NCBI GenBank assembly: GCA_046331425.1
Contig: JAXLQU010000018.1
Location: forward strand, 1 to 64,000
Length of the DNA stretch: 64,000 nt
Reading direction: 5' to 3'
Origin: JANNUT01 sp046331425
GTDB lineage: Bacteria > Acidobacteriota > Polarisedimenticolia > J045
A model generated the notes under the pieces. It saw only the letters and a program-made list of their open reading frames with translations. It searched no databases and was not told the DNA's origin. A program made the translations under genes and the position numbers. Positions 56,540 to 64,000 of the stretch are shown piece by piece. The number at the start of each line of letters is the position of its first letter. Position 1 is the stretch's first letter.

Positions 56540-57001
56540 TTACTTGGCGGTGCGAACTACGGTGATTCGGTGCAGATCGCTGTGGCGACTATCGGTGGCA
56601 AAAGCGCGCACAGTGAGATCGTTGGCACCCAGACGCGGCAAGCCGGCATCGGGCACTTCGAAATAAGTGCGATAGGGTGCGTCAGAGGCGCCTTCAGGAG
56701 CGCGGTCGATCTTCACCAAGTCTTTCGGCTCGGCCTGACGCAAGACTGCCGTTCGATTGCCGACCTCGACGCGATCGATCGCTGAGCGCGAGAAGATCAC
56801 GCCCGACAAGGTCACGAATGCAGCACTCGTGGTGCGCGGCATTTCATGCAGCACGATTCGAGGGCGGAATGCCTCGGTGTTGAATACGAGCCCCTTCTGA
56901 GCAGGCGGTGCTTCGGCAGCGTTGTCGGCCTTCTCTTGCGCATAGAACAGAGCGCCCGATGAGACAGCCATGGCTGCGGCGAGACACGTGATTACCTTCA
57001 C
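56540..57001 (-). CDS. Exported small beta-rich protein of unknown function (envelope operon)
   Basis: 153 residues from GTG at 57001, which follows AAAGGAGAAGG; upstream frame has no such site. A signal peptide (ITCLAAAMAVSSGALFYA) precedes a beta-rich region (RPRIVLHEMPRTTSAAFVTL and YFEVPDAGLPRLGANDLTV) like a single Ig-type domain. It is first in the cluster, about 95 bases upstream of the TonB-like start. I do not recognise the family. Confidence 0.68.
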   Translation of the reverse strand: MKVITCLAAAMAVSSGALFYAQEKADNAAEAPPAQKGLVFNTEAFRPRIVLHEMPRTTSAAFVTLSGVIFSRSAIDRVEVGNRTAVLRQAEPKDLVKIDRAPEGASDAPYRTYFEVPDAGLPRLGANDLTVRAFATDSRHSDLHRITVVRTAK

Positions 57002-57158
57002 GGCCCTTCTCCTTTCTCTTTCGCGATCCCTGCCGCGAATATGTGTCCCGCCAACTTTTCGGCAAGCGGTTCGGAGAAAGCAAAAGAGGTTCGTGAAGAT
57101 CCGCTTTGGTTGCGGTGTTTCGTGATTCGGCGCGCGAACGGCGCCGGCCACGAATTCG

Positions 57159-58532
57159 TCAGTGAGTGTTCAGGACTTGAACATCGTCTTGCTTCGACAC
57201 AGGCACCAGCGCGACCTCGAGAATGCGCGGACCCTGCACTGCCGACGCGACCAGTCGGTGCATGCTGCCGAAGGGAATGCTGTCACCGGTTTGCGGCAGT
57301 CTGCCCAGTTCCGATTGCAGAAAGCCGCCGACGGTGTGGACGCCCTCGGGAAGGTCAGGAACATCGCCTATCAAGTCGAAGGCCCGGGCTAACGGAAGTG
57401 CAGGGTCGAGCAGATAGCCGCCACCCGGTCTGGCTCTCACCGGGTCGAGTTCTTCGGCGTCGAATTCGTCGCGCAACTCGCCGACCAGTTCTTCCAGCAC
57501 GTCCTCGAGTGTGACGATACCGACGGTGTTGCCGTACTCGTTCGCCACCAGCGCCATGTGAGCGCGCGATGTTTGTAGCTGTGCGAGCAGTTTCTCCAAC
57601 GGCAACGTTTCGGGAATGATCGCCACGGATTGCGCCAGTGCCGACAGGTTCGGCGGCTTCGAGCCACTCACCAAGTAGGGAAGCAGCGTTTTGGTGTGGA
57701 GGATCCGCCCGATTCGATCCGGATCGCCCAGATGCAGCGGATAGCGGCTGTACGCTTCGTCGCGAATCTTCTCGAGCAGGGTCTCCCAGGGCTGCCGCAG
57801 ATCGAGCGTCGCGACTCGCGCCAGCGGGACCATCACATCGCGTGCGCGACGTTCTGCAAACGGAAACAGGTTCTCGAGCAGTCGCGCTTGAATCGGACCG
57901 ATTGCGCCGCGCTCCTGTCCGCGCAGGATCAGTTGCTTCAGCTCATCCAGGCTCGGATCGGCGTGCTCCGAAACATCGACCAGGTTCAGCGGCCGCAACA
58001 CGGCGCGCGCTGACAGGTTGAGCAGCGCGACCAACGGGAACAGTGCGACCTGACAAAACCGCAACGGCGCCGCGACGGCGAGCGAGACTTTTTCCGAAAG
58101 CGTGATTGCCATCGACTTGGGGACGAGCTCACCCAGCACCACATGCAGAAACGTGATCAGCACGAAAGCGGTCGCCATCGAAACGATCGGTGCGGCGGTA
58201 CCGAGCCACGGATCGGCAGGCGACAGCACGCGGCTCATCAGCGATGCAAAGACCGGTTCGCCGATCCACCCGAGTGCAAGGCTCGTCAACGTGATCCCTA
58301 CCTGACAAACGCTGAGCGTCTCATCCAGGTTGTGTGCCAACTGATCGGCCAACTGTGCGCGGCGCGAACCGCGGCGCGCCAACGCCCTCAACCGGCTGGG
58401 GCGCACTCGTACCAGCGCGAATTCTGCCGCGACGAAGAACGCGTTGAGCGCCACGACCACGACCGCCAGCAGGATCCCGAGGGTCGTGCTCGAGAACGGA
58501 CCGACATGCGCTTCGATCACGGCGATGTTCAT
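57159..58532 (-). CDS. CNNM/CorC-family transporter (hemolysin-like, tandem CBS)
   Basis: 457 residues. An N-terminal DUF21 membrane domain (four helices, about 15-190: NAFFVAAEFALVRVRPSRL and GELVPKSMAITLSEKV) is followed by a CBS pair (about 215-345: DVMVPLARVATLDLRQPWE and ALVANEYGNTVGIVTLEDVL) and a C-terminal CorC_HlyC domain. Such proteins are linked to Mg2+/Co2+ efflux. It starts 17 bases after the rhomboid stop, so both may be co-transcribed. Confidence 0.92.
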   Translation of the reverse strand: MNIAVIEAHVGPFSSTTLGILLAVVVVALNAFFVAAEFALVRVRPSRLRALARRGSRRAQLADQLAHNLDETLSVCQVGITLTSLALGWIGEPVFASLMSRVLSPADPWLGTAAPIVSMATAFVLITFLHVVLGELVPKSMAITLSEKVSLAVAAPLRFCQVALFPLVALLNLSARAVLRPLNLVDVSEHADPSLDELKQLILRGQERGAIGPIQARLLENLFPFAERRARDVMVPLARVATLDLRQPWETLLEKIRDEAYSRYPLHLGDPDRIGRILHTKTLLPYLVSGSKPPNLSALAQSVAIIPETLPLEKLLAQLQTSRAHMALVANEYGNTVGIVTLEDVLEELVGELRDEFDAEELDPVRARPGGGYLLDPALPLARAFDLIGDVPDLPEGVHTVGGFLQSELGRLPQTGDSIPFGSMHRLVASAVQGPRILEVALVPVSKQDDVQVLNTH

Positions 58533-58548
58533 GCACCGGCCCTGTGCA

Positions 58549-59520
58549 TCATCGTGCAGCGATCACGGCCATCGCAAAACCGGCGATCGGCAACAACACC
58601 ATAGCCAGTGCAGCCAAGGTCCAGAGTCGGTCGGCGAGGGGCGTGCGAGGTTCGGTCGCATCGATCACGAGTCCGAGCATACAGCCGGAGACAAAGCCGC
58701 CGAGATGTGCGGCGTGATCGACACCACTCATGAAGAACATCAGTGCGCCGAGCAGTGCCCACTGCAGCAAGTAGTTCGAGGCACCTTTCAACCTTGCCAA
58801 GCCGGAACGCCTGCCGTACACGACGCCAAATCCCATCAGACCGAACAGTGCTCCCGAGGCGCCGATGCTCAATCCAGGATTCCACCAAGACGAGAGCAGA
58901 AACGATAGCGCTCCGGTGACCATGAAAATCACCAGAAACTTGCGAGCCCCAACCTCGCTCTCGACGAACGGTCCGAGCATGGTCAACGAATAACCATTCA
59001 TTCCAAGGTGTAGCAGGCCACCATGCAGAAACACCGCAGTGACGAGTCGCCACCATTGGCCGCCGAGCAGAATTGCCTCGCCGTCCTTCGCGCCCAGCCG
59101 CCAAAGTGCCTCACCACTCGGTGCCCAGAGGCTGCCGCCGCCAAGCAGCACACTCACCCCGTACATCAGCACGATGGCGGTCAACACCGCAGTGCTGGCT
59201 GAGCCGAAGGTCGGCAGTATCCAATCGGCAAGCCGTGAGACGCCGCCCGTTGGGATTCCGCGCATCGCCGCACCACAGGCTGGGCAGCGACGTTCGCTGC
59301 GAGCGACCAGTTCGCGGCAATCTCGGCACATTCGATGAGACGCGGCCACCGATCGGCGAACCTGCTCCGCCTCGATGCTCATCGCCTCGGCACGTTTGGC
59401 CCAGCGTTGCCGCGTCCATGCGGCCCCGCCACGCAGCACGCCCACCGCGGCCAGAGCATCCAAGATCATGTTCAGGGTGTCGTTGAGGAACTTGCGAATC
59501 ACGGCGCTAGTCTGGTTCAT
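58549..59520 (-). CDS. Rhomboid-family intramembrane serine protease with N-terminal zinc ribbon
   Basis: 323 residues from the ATG at 59520; a longer frame upstream would overlap the divergent gene. A cytoplasmic CxxC...CxxC zinc ribbon (Cys65, Cys68, Cys79, Cys82) precedes six or seven membrane helices. Rhomboid motifs: HGGLLHLGMNGYSL, catalytic Ser in SIGASGALFGLMG and His in GVDHAAHLGGFVSGC. It cleaves membrane proteins inside the bilayer; substrates unknown. Confidence 0.9.
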   Translation of the reverse strand: MNQTSAVIRKFLNDTLNMILDALAAVGVLRGGAAWTRQRWAKRAEAMSIEAEQVRRSVAASHRMCRDCRELVARSERRCPACGAAMRGIPTGGVSRLADWILPTFGSASTAVLTAIVLMYGVSVLLGGGSLWAPSGEALWRLGAKDGEAILLGGQWWRLVTAVFLHGGLLHLGMNGYSLTMLGPFVESEVGARKFLVIFMVTGALSFLLSSWWNPGLSIGASGALFGLMGFGVVYGRRSGLARLKGASNYLLQWALLGALMFFMSGVDHAAHLGGFVSGCMLGLVIDATEPRTPLADRLWTLAALAMVLLPIAGFAMAVIAAR

Positions 59521-59588
59521 GCGCGCGCGACAGGCCAGGGGCAGGCGACGCGTGGCAATATGCACAGCCCGACCCGAGGAAGAACGCG

Positions 59589-60446
59589 ATGATCGACCTG
59601 TTCGGTACCCGCTCGTGGACTGCAAGTTTGGCCGTGGTTTCAACCGTGTTGCCCGCCCTGGGTCTGTTCAAGGTGCCTGAGCCCGAGTTGATCTACTCGG
59701 GGGCGGCGCCCGAGCAGAAAGCAGGGGTCACGGTCCTGCGCGACCCGGCGACGTTCGATCAGGACGTGAGCGCGCTCGACCCGGACTTCGGCGGGACCAA
59801 ACCCGATCTCGAGAAGCGGGCGGTACTGATGGTCGTCAGCCGGGGGCTCGAAAACGCGTGTCGTGATGCGGAGCTGCAGGAGGTCGGCACCCGCGGCATG
59901 AAGGCCACCGTGCGGCTGGTCGAAAAGGTTCCTGAGAAGGGGTGCACGTGCCTCGGTCAGCCTCGTCCCCCGAAAGCGTGGTTGGTCTCGGTGGCGCGCT
60001 TGGTCCGTTCGGCGGACCTATCGATCACCGACGTCGTCGTGCCCTGTGTCGAGGCGCAGAAGACTCAAGCCGCGGTCGCCGGTGTTCCGGTATTGATCTA
60101 CGAAGGTTCGTGGGACGCGTCGGCCGGTGCGGAGGTCGTTCAGGACGCGGCACGTTACGGATCGATCGTCGCCAAACTCGGCCTGGGCGCGCGCGCCCCG
60201 AAAATCGATTTCACGGTGCAGCATCTGTTGGTCGTGACCGGGCGCGCACGAGAAAACGCGTGTCGCCAAACACGCGTGGTGGGTGCCGCCCTGACCTCCA
60301 ACGAGGAAACGAACGTCGACTTGGAAGAGGTGTATCCCGGCCGCGGTCAGATGTGTGCTCAGGTCATGGGGTTGCCGCGACTGTTCATCTACACCGTGCC
60401 TTCCACCGTCCAGCGCGTACGGACCACGACCAAGGAACTGCGTTAA
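59589..60446 (+). CDS. Exported protein with an internal duplication
   Basis: 285 residues; GGAAGAACGCG precedes the ATG. A hydrophobic N-terminal stretch (TASLAVVSTVLPALG) could be a signal peptide. Two halves (about 45-150 and 165-275) share a pattern: a helix, then VLMVVSRGLENACRDAEL or LLVVTGRARENACRQTRV, and a GCTCLG or QMCAQV Cys motif before PRxxLV(S/Y)V. Each half thus keeps ENAC and a later Cys. It resembles PrcB-type beta domains, but only loosely. It ends convergently with, and overlaps by four bases, the FAD oxidoreductase. Confidence 0.7.
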   Translation: MIDLFGTRSWTASLAVVSTVLPALGLFKVPEPELIYSGAAPEQKAGVTVLRDPATFDQDVSALDPDFGGTKPDLEKRAVLMVVSRGLENACRDAELQEVGTRGMKATVRLVEKVPEKGCTCLGQPRPPKAWLVSVARLVRSADLSITDVVVPCVEAQKTQAAVAGVPVLIYEGSWDASAGAEVVQDAARYGSIVAKLGLGARAPKIDFTVQHLLVVTGRARENACRQTRVVGAALTSNEETNVDLEEVYPGRGQMCAQVMGLPRLFIYTVPSTVQRVRTTTKELR

Positions 60447-61450
60447 CGCTGCTCAACGATCTCGGCACAGACGCCGAGCACTTGGGTCAACGGCCAGCCG
60501 CCCAATCCGGTGATCGAGGTGACGTGCCCTGCCGTGGTCACCGGTGAGTCCGCTGCACTAAAACGTGCCTCGGCGAGTCGCTGCCTAAGAGCGGTGCCGC
60601 AGTGGGACCACCACTCGGCAGGAGGTTCAGGCCAGGTCAGGCCACCCCCTGAGGCATCTTCGGCGGTACGGATCAACGCGACCGAGCCTCCCGGGTCCGG
60701 CTCGGGAACAAGCACGATCTCGGCATTGCCGAACGCCAACACGCGATCGAGCGGAACAGCTCCGGCGGCAAATCGCTGATGCAGCACCCATCGTTCGTCG
60801 ACACCGTCGTTCGCCACGAGCACAGCGTGCGGCCGCCCTCCAGCCCAAATCACGCGCGACGCCGGGATTGGCCTTCCGTCCAACGAGAACTGCTGCGAGT
60901 TGCCTGTGCCGACGCTGGCGATGCGCGATCCGAGTCGTAGCTGCGCGCCACGACAGCACGCGCCCCGCAGCAACTCGAAGCTGAGTCGTCGCAACGAAAC
61001 AACCGCCTCTCGATCGCGCACGAGGCTGCAATGATTCGCATCGCCGGCCAGTCGCACAGGAAATCCAGCCGATTGCAACGCATCGACGACCGGCTTCACG
61101 CTGGCTGCATCGATCGAGGGAGGGAGCGTGAGATGGTGCGTAGTCGACGTGTAACCGCAGGCGCGCGACGATTCCAGCAACGCGCTGCGAAGAACCTCGA
61201 ATCCATGAGCGGCACGCTGCGCTGCGCGCTGCAGGCCGTGTTGCGATGCACGCTGCCAAGACCGAAAGCCCCCGGCTGGACCCAGGCCATGTACCGTGCC
61301 CGAGTTGAGCGCGGTTCCCTGACTAGCGGGTCGATCGAGCGAAACGACCGTGACCGCCACGCCCTGCCGCGCCGCGAGCCAAGCGATCGCAGCACCGGTC
61401 AGGCCGGCGCCCACGATCAACCACGATTCACGATGTTGTTCAGCGGCCAC
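60443..61450 (-). CDS. FAD-dependent oxidoreductase (DAO family)
   Basis: 335 residues from GTG at 61450 (AGGAG ten bases upstream); the frame continues upstream without a convincing start. N-terminal FAD-binding GxGxxG in WLIVGAGLTGAAIAWLA and an ATG-like C-terminal GLGGWPLTQVLG segment place it in the D-amino-acid oxidase/glycine oxidase superfamily. Substrate unknown. It diverges from the GIY-YIG gene across about 67 bases. Confidence 0.78.
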   Translation of the reverse strand: MAAEQHRESWLIVGAGLTGAAIAWLAARQGVAVTVVSLDRPASQGTALNSGTVHGLGPAGGFRSWQRASQHGLQRAAQRAAHGFEVLRSALLESSRACGYTSTTHHLTLPPSIDAASVKPVVDALQSAGFPVRLAGDANHCSLVRDREAVVSLRRLSFELLRGACCRGAQLRLGSRIASVGTGNSQQFSLDGRPIPASRVIWAGGRPHAVLVANDGVDERWVLHQRFAAGAVPLDRVLAFGNAEIVLVPEPDPGGSVALIRTAEDASGGGLTWPEPPAEWWSHCGTALRQRLAEARFSAADSPVTTAGHVTSITGLGGWPLTQVLGVCAEIVEQR

Positions 61451-61517
61451 TCGCAGAGGGCTCCTGATCTGGCACACTCGGAGTGCCCGAGCCGCAGAGC
61501 GTGGGAAGCTTCCGCCG

Positions 61518-62786
61518 ATGAGCAACAATTCGCCACTGCTTCTGGAACGTATCGTGCGCGCCTTGCGCACGGGATCGCCGCGTAGCAGCGGTGATCTTGC
61601 GCGCGAGTTCCTCAATCTCGGGATCATCGACGAGCAACTCGCAGCGCGGTTGCTCGATCCATTGCTCGCTGCCGATGCACGACTCGAGCGTGCGGTGACA
61701 GGCTGGACCCTCGCTGAATCATCGAGATATTCCGCGACTGCAACCGAGGCGGGACAGACGGCGCCACTGTGGCCTGCGCTGGCGGTGCTCGCTCCTGTGA
61801 ATCTGCCGATCGCTGTTGAATTGAATGCCGGCGATGCGCCGGCAGCGTGCAGCGTGACGTTGACCGGCGAGGCGGAGTTGATCCGCGCCGAGGCGCTGCT
61901 GGGTCGACCGCTTCCGCGACCAGTGATTGCACTTGCCACCGTCGTGCGTCGCTGGCGCGGGTATCGCGGTGTGCCGGACTCGGTGGCGATCGCGGAGGCG
62001 CTGCACCTACCGCACCTGGAATCGGAAGGACCCGAGGGGGCTGTGCAGTTGGTCGCCACCATCTGGCGCGCGCTGACAGCGCAACTCGCTCTCGAAGCGG
62101 TGCACGACCACGCAGCACTCGAACAGTTGCTGCAAGACAGACTCGAGCTTCCCGATTTCGACGGTCGCGCCTTTGGTCCGGACGACTTGGCAGCACTGCC
62201 GAGGACACCCGGGATCTACATCTTTCGCGATCGATCCGACAGCGTGTTGTACGTGGGGCAGTCGATCAATCTCGCCATGCGCGTCGCCTCTTACTTCCAA
62301 GGGCCGCCCCGCGACGACAAAGACCGCGAGATACGAGCCGCAGCGCATGCACTCGAAACACGAGAGCAGCAGACCGCTGTCGATGCGCTGCTGGCCGAGA
62401 CCAAAGCGATCCGTCGATTGAAGCCGCGACTGAACTCGCGCCGCGCGATTCATCGAGCGCCCGTCGAGGATGGTGTGTTGCTGGCGTATCGAGAGGACGG
62501 AGGTTCTGGCGCTGCGGCATTCGTTGTTTCGGGTGGAACCTTGATCGCGCGGATCGCGATTCCGGCGGGAGGACGGCGAGGGGCGCTGGCCGCGGAACGA
62601 GCCGCTCGAACGCTGTTCGCGGGGGGGACGCGGGTCCCTGGCGGTGGCGAGGGGGCGGCATTGATCGCCACGCTGCGTCGCCAGCGTCCGGAGCTGCCGT
62701 TTCTGCGCCCGGCCGTGGACGGGGGGGTTGGCGAGGTCGCCGCAGCGCTCGAGTCGTTCGCGCGATCGTTCTCGAGCGCCGTGTAA
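61518..62786 (+). CDS. GIY-YIG nuclease-domain protein
   Basis: 422 residues from the ATG at 61518. The N-terminal 200 residues are helical and alanine-rich, beginning with a possible winged helix (ERIVRALRTGSPRSSGDLA). The middle holds a GIY-YIG domain: TPGIYIFRDRSDSVLYVGQS, then RRLKPRLNSRRAIH. A C-terminal region of about 100 residues follows. It resembles the UvrC/Cho N-terminal nuclease but lacks UvrC's other domains. Possible DNA repair or exonuclease partner; the catalytic Glu was not confirmed. Confidence 0.75.
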   Translation: MSNNSPLLLERIVRALRTGSPRSSGDLAREFLNLGIIDEQLAARLLDPLLAADARLERAVTGWTLAESSRYSATATEAGQTAPLWPALAVLAPVNLPIAVELNAGDAPAACSVTLTGEAELIRAEALLGRPLPRPVIALATVVRRWRGYRGVPDSVAIAEALHLPHLESEGPEGAVQLVATIWRALTAQLALEAVHDHAALEQLLQDRLELPDFDGRAFGPDDLAALPRTPGIYIFRDRSDSVLYVGQSINLAMRVASYFQGPPRDDKDREIRAAAHALETREQQTAVDALLAETKAIRRLKPRLNSRRAIHRAPVEDGVLLAYREDGGSGAAAFVVSGGTLIARIAIPAGGRRGALAAERAARTLFAGGTRVPGGGEGAALIATLRRQRPELPFLRPAVDGGVGEVAAALESFARSFSSAV

Positions 62787-62794
62787 AAGATCCC

Positions 62795-62836
62795 AAATTA
62801 TTCTGGAGAAAGCCTAATCTTGAGAAGATAATTCTC
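62795..62836 (+). promoter_or_regulatory. Putative Lrp-type operator pair upstream of the Lrp gene
   Basis: AAATTATTCTG (62795-62805) matches the core of the Lrp consensus (AWATTWTDCTR). A second site, GAGAAGATAATTCTC (62822-62836), is a perfect inverted repeat GAGAA/TTCTC around GATAA. Both stand out as AT-rich in GC-rich DNA and sit 24-65 bases before the ATG, so autoregulation is likely. Confidence 0.5.
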
Positions 62837-62859
62837 CGTCATCGCCAAGCGGAGGAAAG

Positions 62860-63348
62860 ATGGACTCCACCGACCGCCGTATCCTGAAGGCCCTTCAAAG
62901 CGACGCCAGGATCCCCAACTCCCAGGTCGCCAAGCAGATCGGGATGGTCCCCTCCGGGACCCTCGAACGGATCCGCAAACTCGAAGAATCGGGGGTGATC
63001 GCCGGATATCACGCCCGGCTCAACCCAAAAGCAATCGGGCTGTCGCTGTTGGCCTTCGTGTTCGTCAAATCGACGGAGCGTATCGGCACCATGTCCACCG
63101 CGAAGCGGCTCTCGGAGATACCCGAGGTGCAGGAGGTGCATCACGTCGCTGGTGAAGACTGCTATCTCGTCAAGGTGCGTGTGGCCGACACCGAACGCTT
63201 GGGTCGATTGCTTCGCGAGCAGTTTGCCAAGATCGAATCGATCGTCTCGACCCGAACCACGATCGTGCTCGAAACGGTGAAGGAGAGTGGCGAGTTGCCA
63301 ATGCCGATCGAAGACGCGCCGGTGAAGCAGAAGGACGGTGCCGCATGA
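62860..63348 (+). CDS. Lrp/AsnC-family transcription regulator
   Basis: 162 residues with GCGGAGGAAAG before the ATG. An N-terminal helix-turn-helix (DSTDRRILKALQSDARIPN, VAKQIGMVPSGTLERIRKLE) is followed by an Asn/RAM ligand domain (VFVKSTERIGTM, VQEVHHVAGEDCYLVKVRV). Such regulators sense amino acids. The gene overlaps the exporter at 63345 (ATGA), so it likely controls that gene and itself. Confidence 0.93.
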   Translation: MDSTDRRILKALQSDARIPNSQVAKQIGMVPSGTLERIRKLEESGVIAGYHARLNPKAIGLSLLAFVFVKSTERIGTMSTAKRLSEIPEVQEVHHVAGEDCYLVKVRVADTERLGRLLREQFAKIESIVSTRTTIVLETVKESGELPMPIEDAPVKQKDGAA

Positions 63349-64000
63349 ACGCGACGGCGCGCGCGCGCCGCACCTCGGTGGCGTTGGCGCTCTTGGCCGT
63401 CTACTTGATTTGGGGTTCGACCTACCTCGCGATTCTCGAAGCGATCAATACGATTCCTCCGCTGGCGATGGCGGCGATGCGATTTGTCGCGGCAGGTTTG
63501 CCGCTGTTGCTGTGGGTGCGTTGGAAGAATGGCGCATGGCCGGCGCGCGCCGCGTGGGGCTGGTCGGCCGTTGCCGGCGTGCTGATGTTCGCCGGTGGCA
63601 ATGGGGCCGTGGTTTGGTCAGAGAAGACGGTTCCTTCCGGATTGGCGGCGTTGATCGTGGCGTCGGTCTCGTTCTGGACCGTGTTGCTCGAAGGACTGCG
63701 ACCGGGTGGTCAACGTCAGTCGTTGAGTGTGTGGTTAGGAATTGCGCTCGGTTTCCTGGGTCTTTTGGTGTTGATCGGTCCCGATGCTTGGAACGGTGCA
63801 GGGCCGGTACCGCTTCTCGGCGCGATCGTGCTGGTACTCGGTTCCTTGTTGTGGGCGATCGGCACGTTGATCTCGGTGACTACGGTCAAGCGTGGGCTTG
63901 CCTCGGGTTTGGGTTTGTCGGCGCTGCAGATGCTGTTTGGCGGCATCGGATTGGCGGTTGCGGCGGGGCTACATGGCGAGTGGCAGGTGCTCGACCTGAG
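63345..64000 (+). CDS. EamA/DMT-family exporter, C-terminus cut by window edge
   Basis: Reads from the ATG at 63345 to the window end without a stop, about 218 residues. It overlaps the Lrp gene by ATGA. Repeated membrane helices of the EamA type: LLAVYLIWGSTYLAILEAIN, PPLAMAAMRFVAAG, AGVLMFAGGNGAVVWSEKTV and VPSGLAALIVASVSFWTV. DMT exporters next to Lrp genes often export amino acids or related metabolites; the substrate here is unknown. Confidence 0.9.
   Translation, partial: MNATARARRTSVALALLAVYLIWGSTYLAILEAINTIPPLAMAAMRFVAAGLPLLLWVRWKNGAWPARAAWGWSAVAGVLMFAGGNGAVVWSEKTVPSGLAALIVASVSFWTVLLEGLRPGGQRQSLSVWLGIALGFLGLLVLIGPDAWNGAGPVPLLGAIVLVLGSLLWAIGTLISVTTVKRGLASGLGLSALQMLFGGIGLAVAAGLHGEWQVLDL

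Overview
The window is GC-rich and densely coded. It carries Gram-negative markers: an outer-membrane beta-barrel, TonB-like proteins, many Sec signal peptides and periplasmic enzymes. The mix of glyoxylate-shunt aceBAK, a PurS-fused PurL with separate PurQ, sigma/Ser-Thr-kinase/CHAT clusters, transglutaminase-like DUF3857 proteins and long secreted proteins with a shared C-terminal domain fits a free-living heterotroph. Acidobacteriota, Myxococcota or another deltaproteobacterial-type lineage is my guess; the phylum cannot be fixed from the sequence alone. I found no rRNA, tRNA, CRISPR array, transposase or phage module.

Layout. 1-3096: two-component system (propeller histidine kinase cut by the window edge, then a LuxR-type response regulator). 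3228-7078: two overlapping transglutaminase-like genes, one lacking the active-site Cys. 7354-10189: exported proteins including an M48 metallopeptidase. 10321-17661: overlapping ECF sigma factor, membrane Ser/Thr kinase and giant exported TPR-CHAT protein. 17786-22820: PhoX-like protein and a large secreted LVIVD/thrombospondin-3 protein, convergent around a strong terminator. 22957-24182: a zinc-ribbon gene with an in-frame TGA and a broken TonB-like gene. 24650-26149: secreted repeat protein. 26217-28441 (minus): NhaR-like regulator, SbtA-type bicarbonate transporter and PII-like partner. 28606-33855: hibernation factor, TerC, sulfatase-like enzyme, Kelch protein. 33906-34251: decayed Na+/Ca2+ antiporter. 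34401-39084: aceB-aceA-aceK. 39132-42934 (minus): purL-purQ. 43057-46951: second ECF sigma, zinc anti-sigma factor and TPR-CHAT locus. 47034-48339: beta-barrel and two related small membrane proteins. 48507-59520 (all minus): fabH; cvpA-metallopeptidase-NamZ-like; a TonB-like/TPR envelope operon; CNNM/CorC; rhomboid. 59589-64000: duplicated secreted protein, FAD oxidoreductase, GIY-YIG protein, Lrp regulator and an EamA exporter that runs off the window.

The most interesting signals are three. Two clusters share the plan sigma factor, membrane transducer, exported TPR-CHAT protease-like protein, but use different transducers (kinase versus zinc anti-sigma). A small zinc-ribbon gene has TGA where a zinc-binding Cys is expected, directly followed by a hairpin. 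Three unrelated secreted proteins end in a similar domain. The genes are otherwise mostly recognisable housekeeping, envelope and signalling functions.
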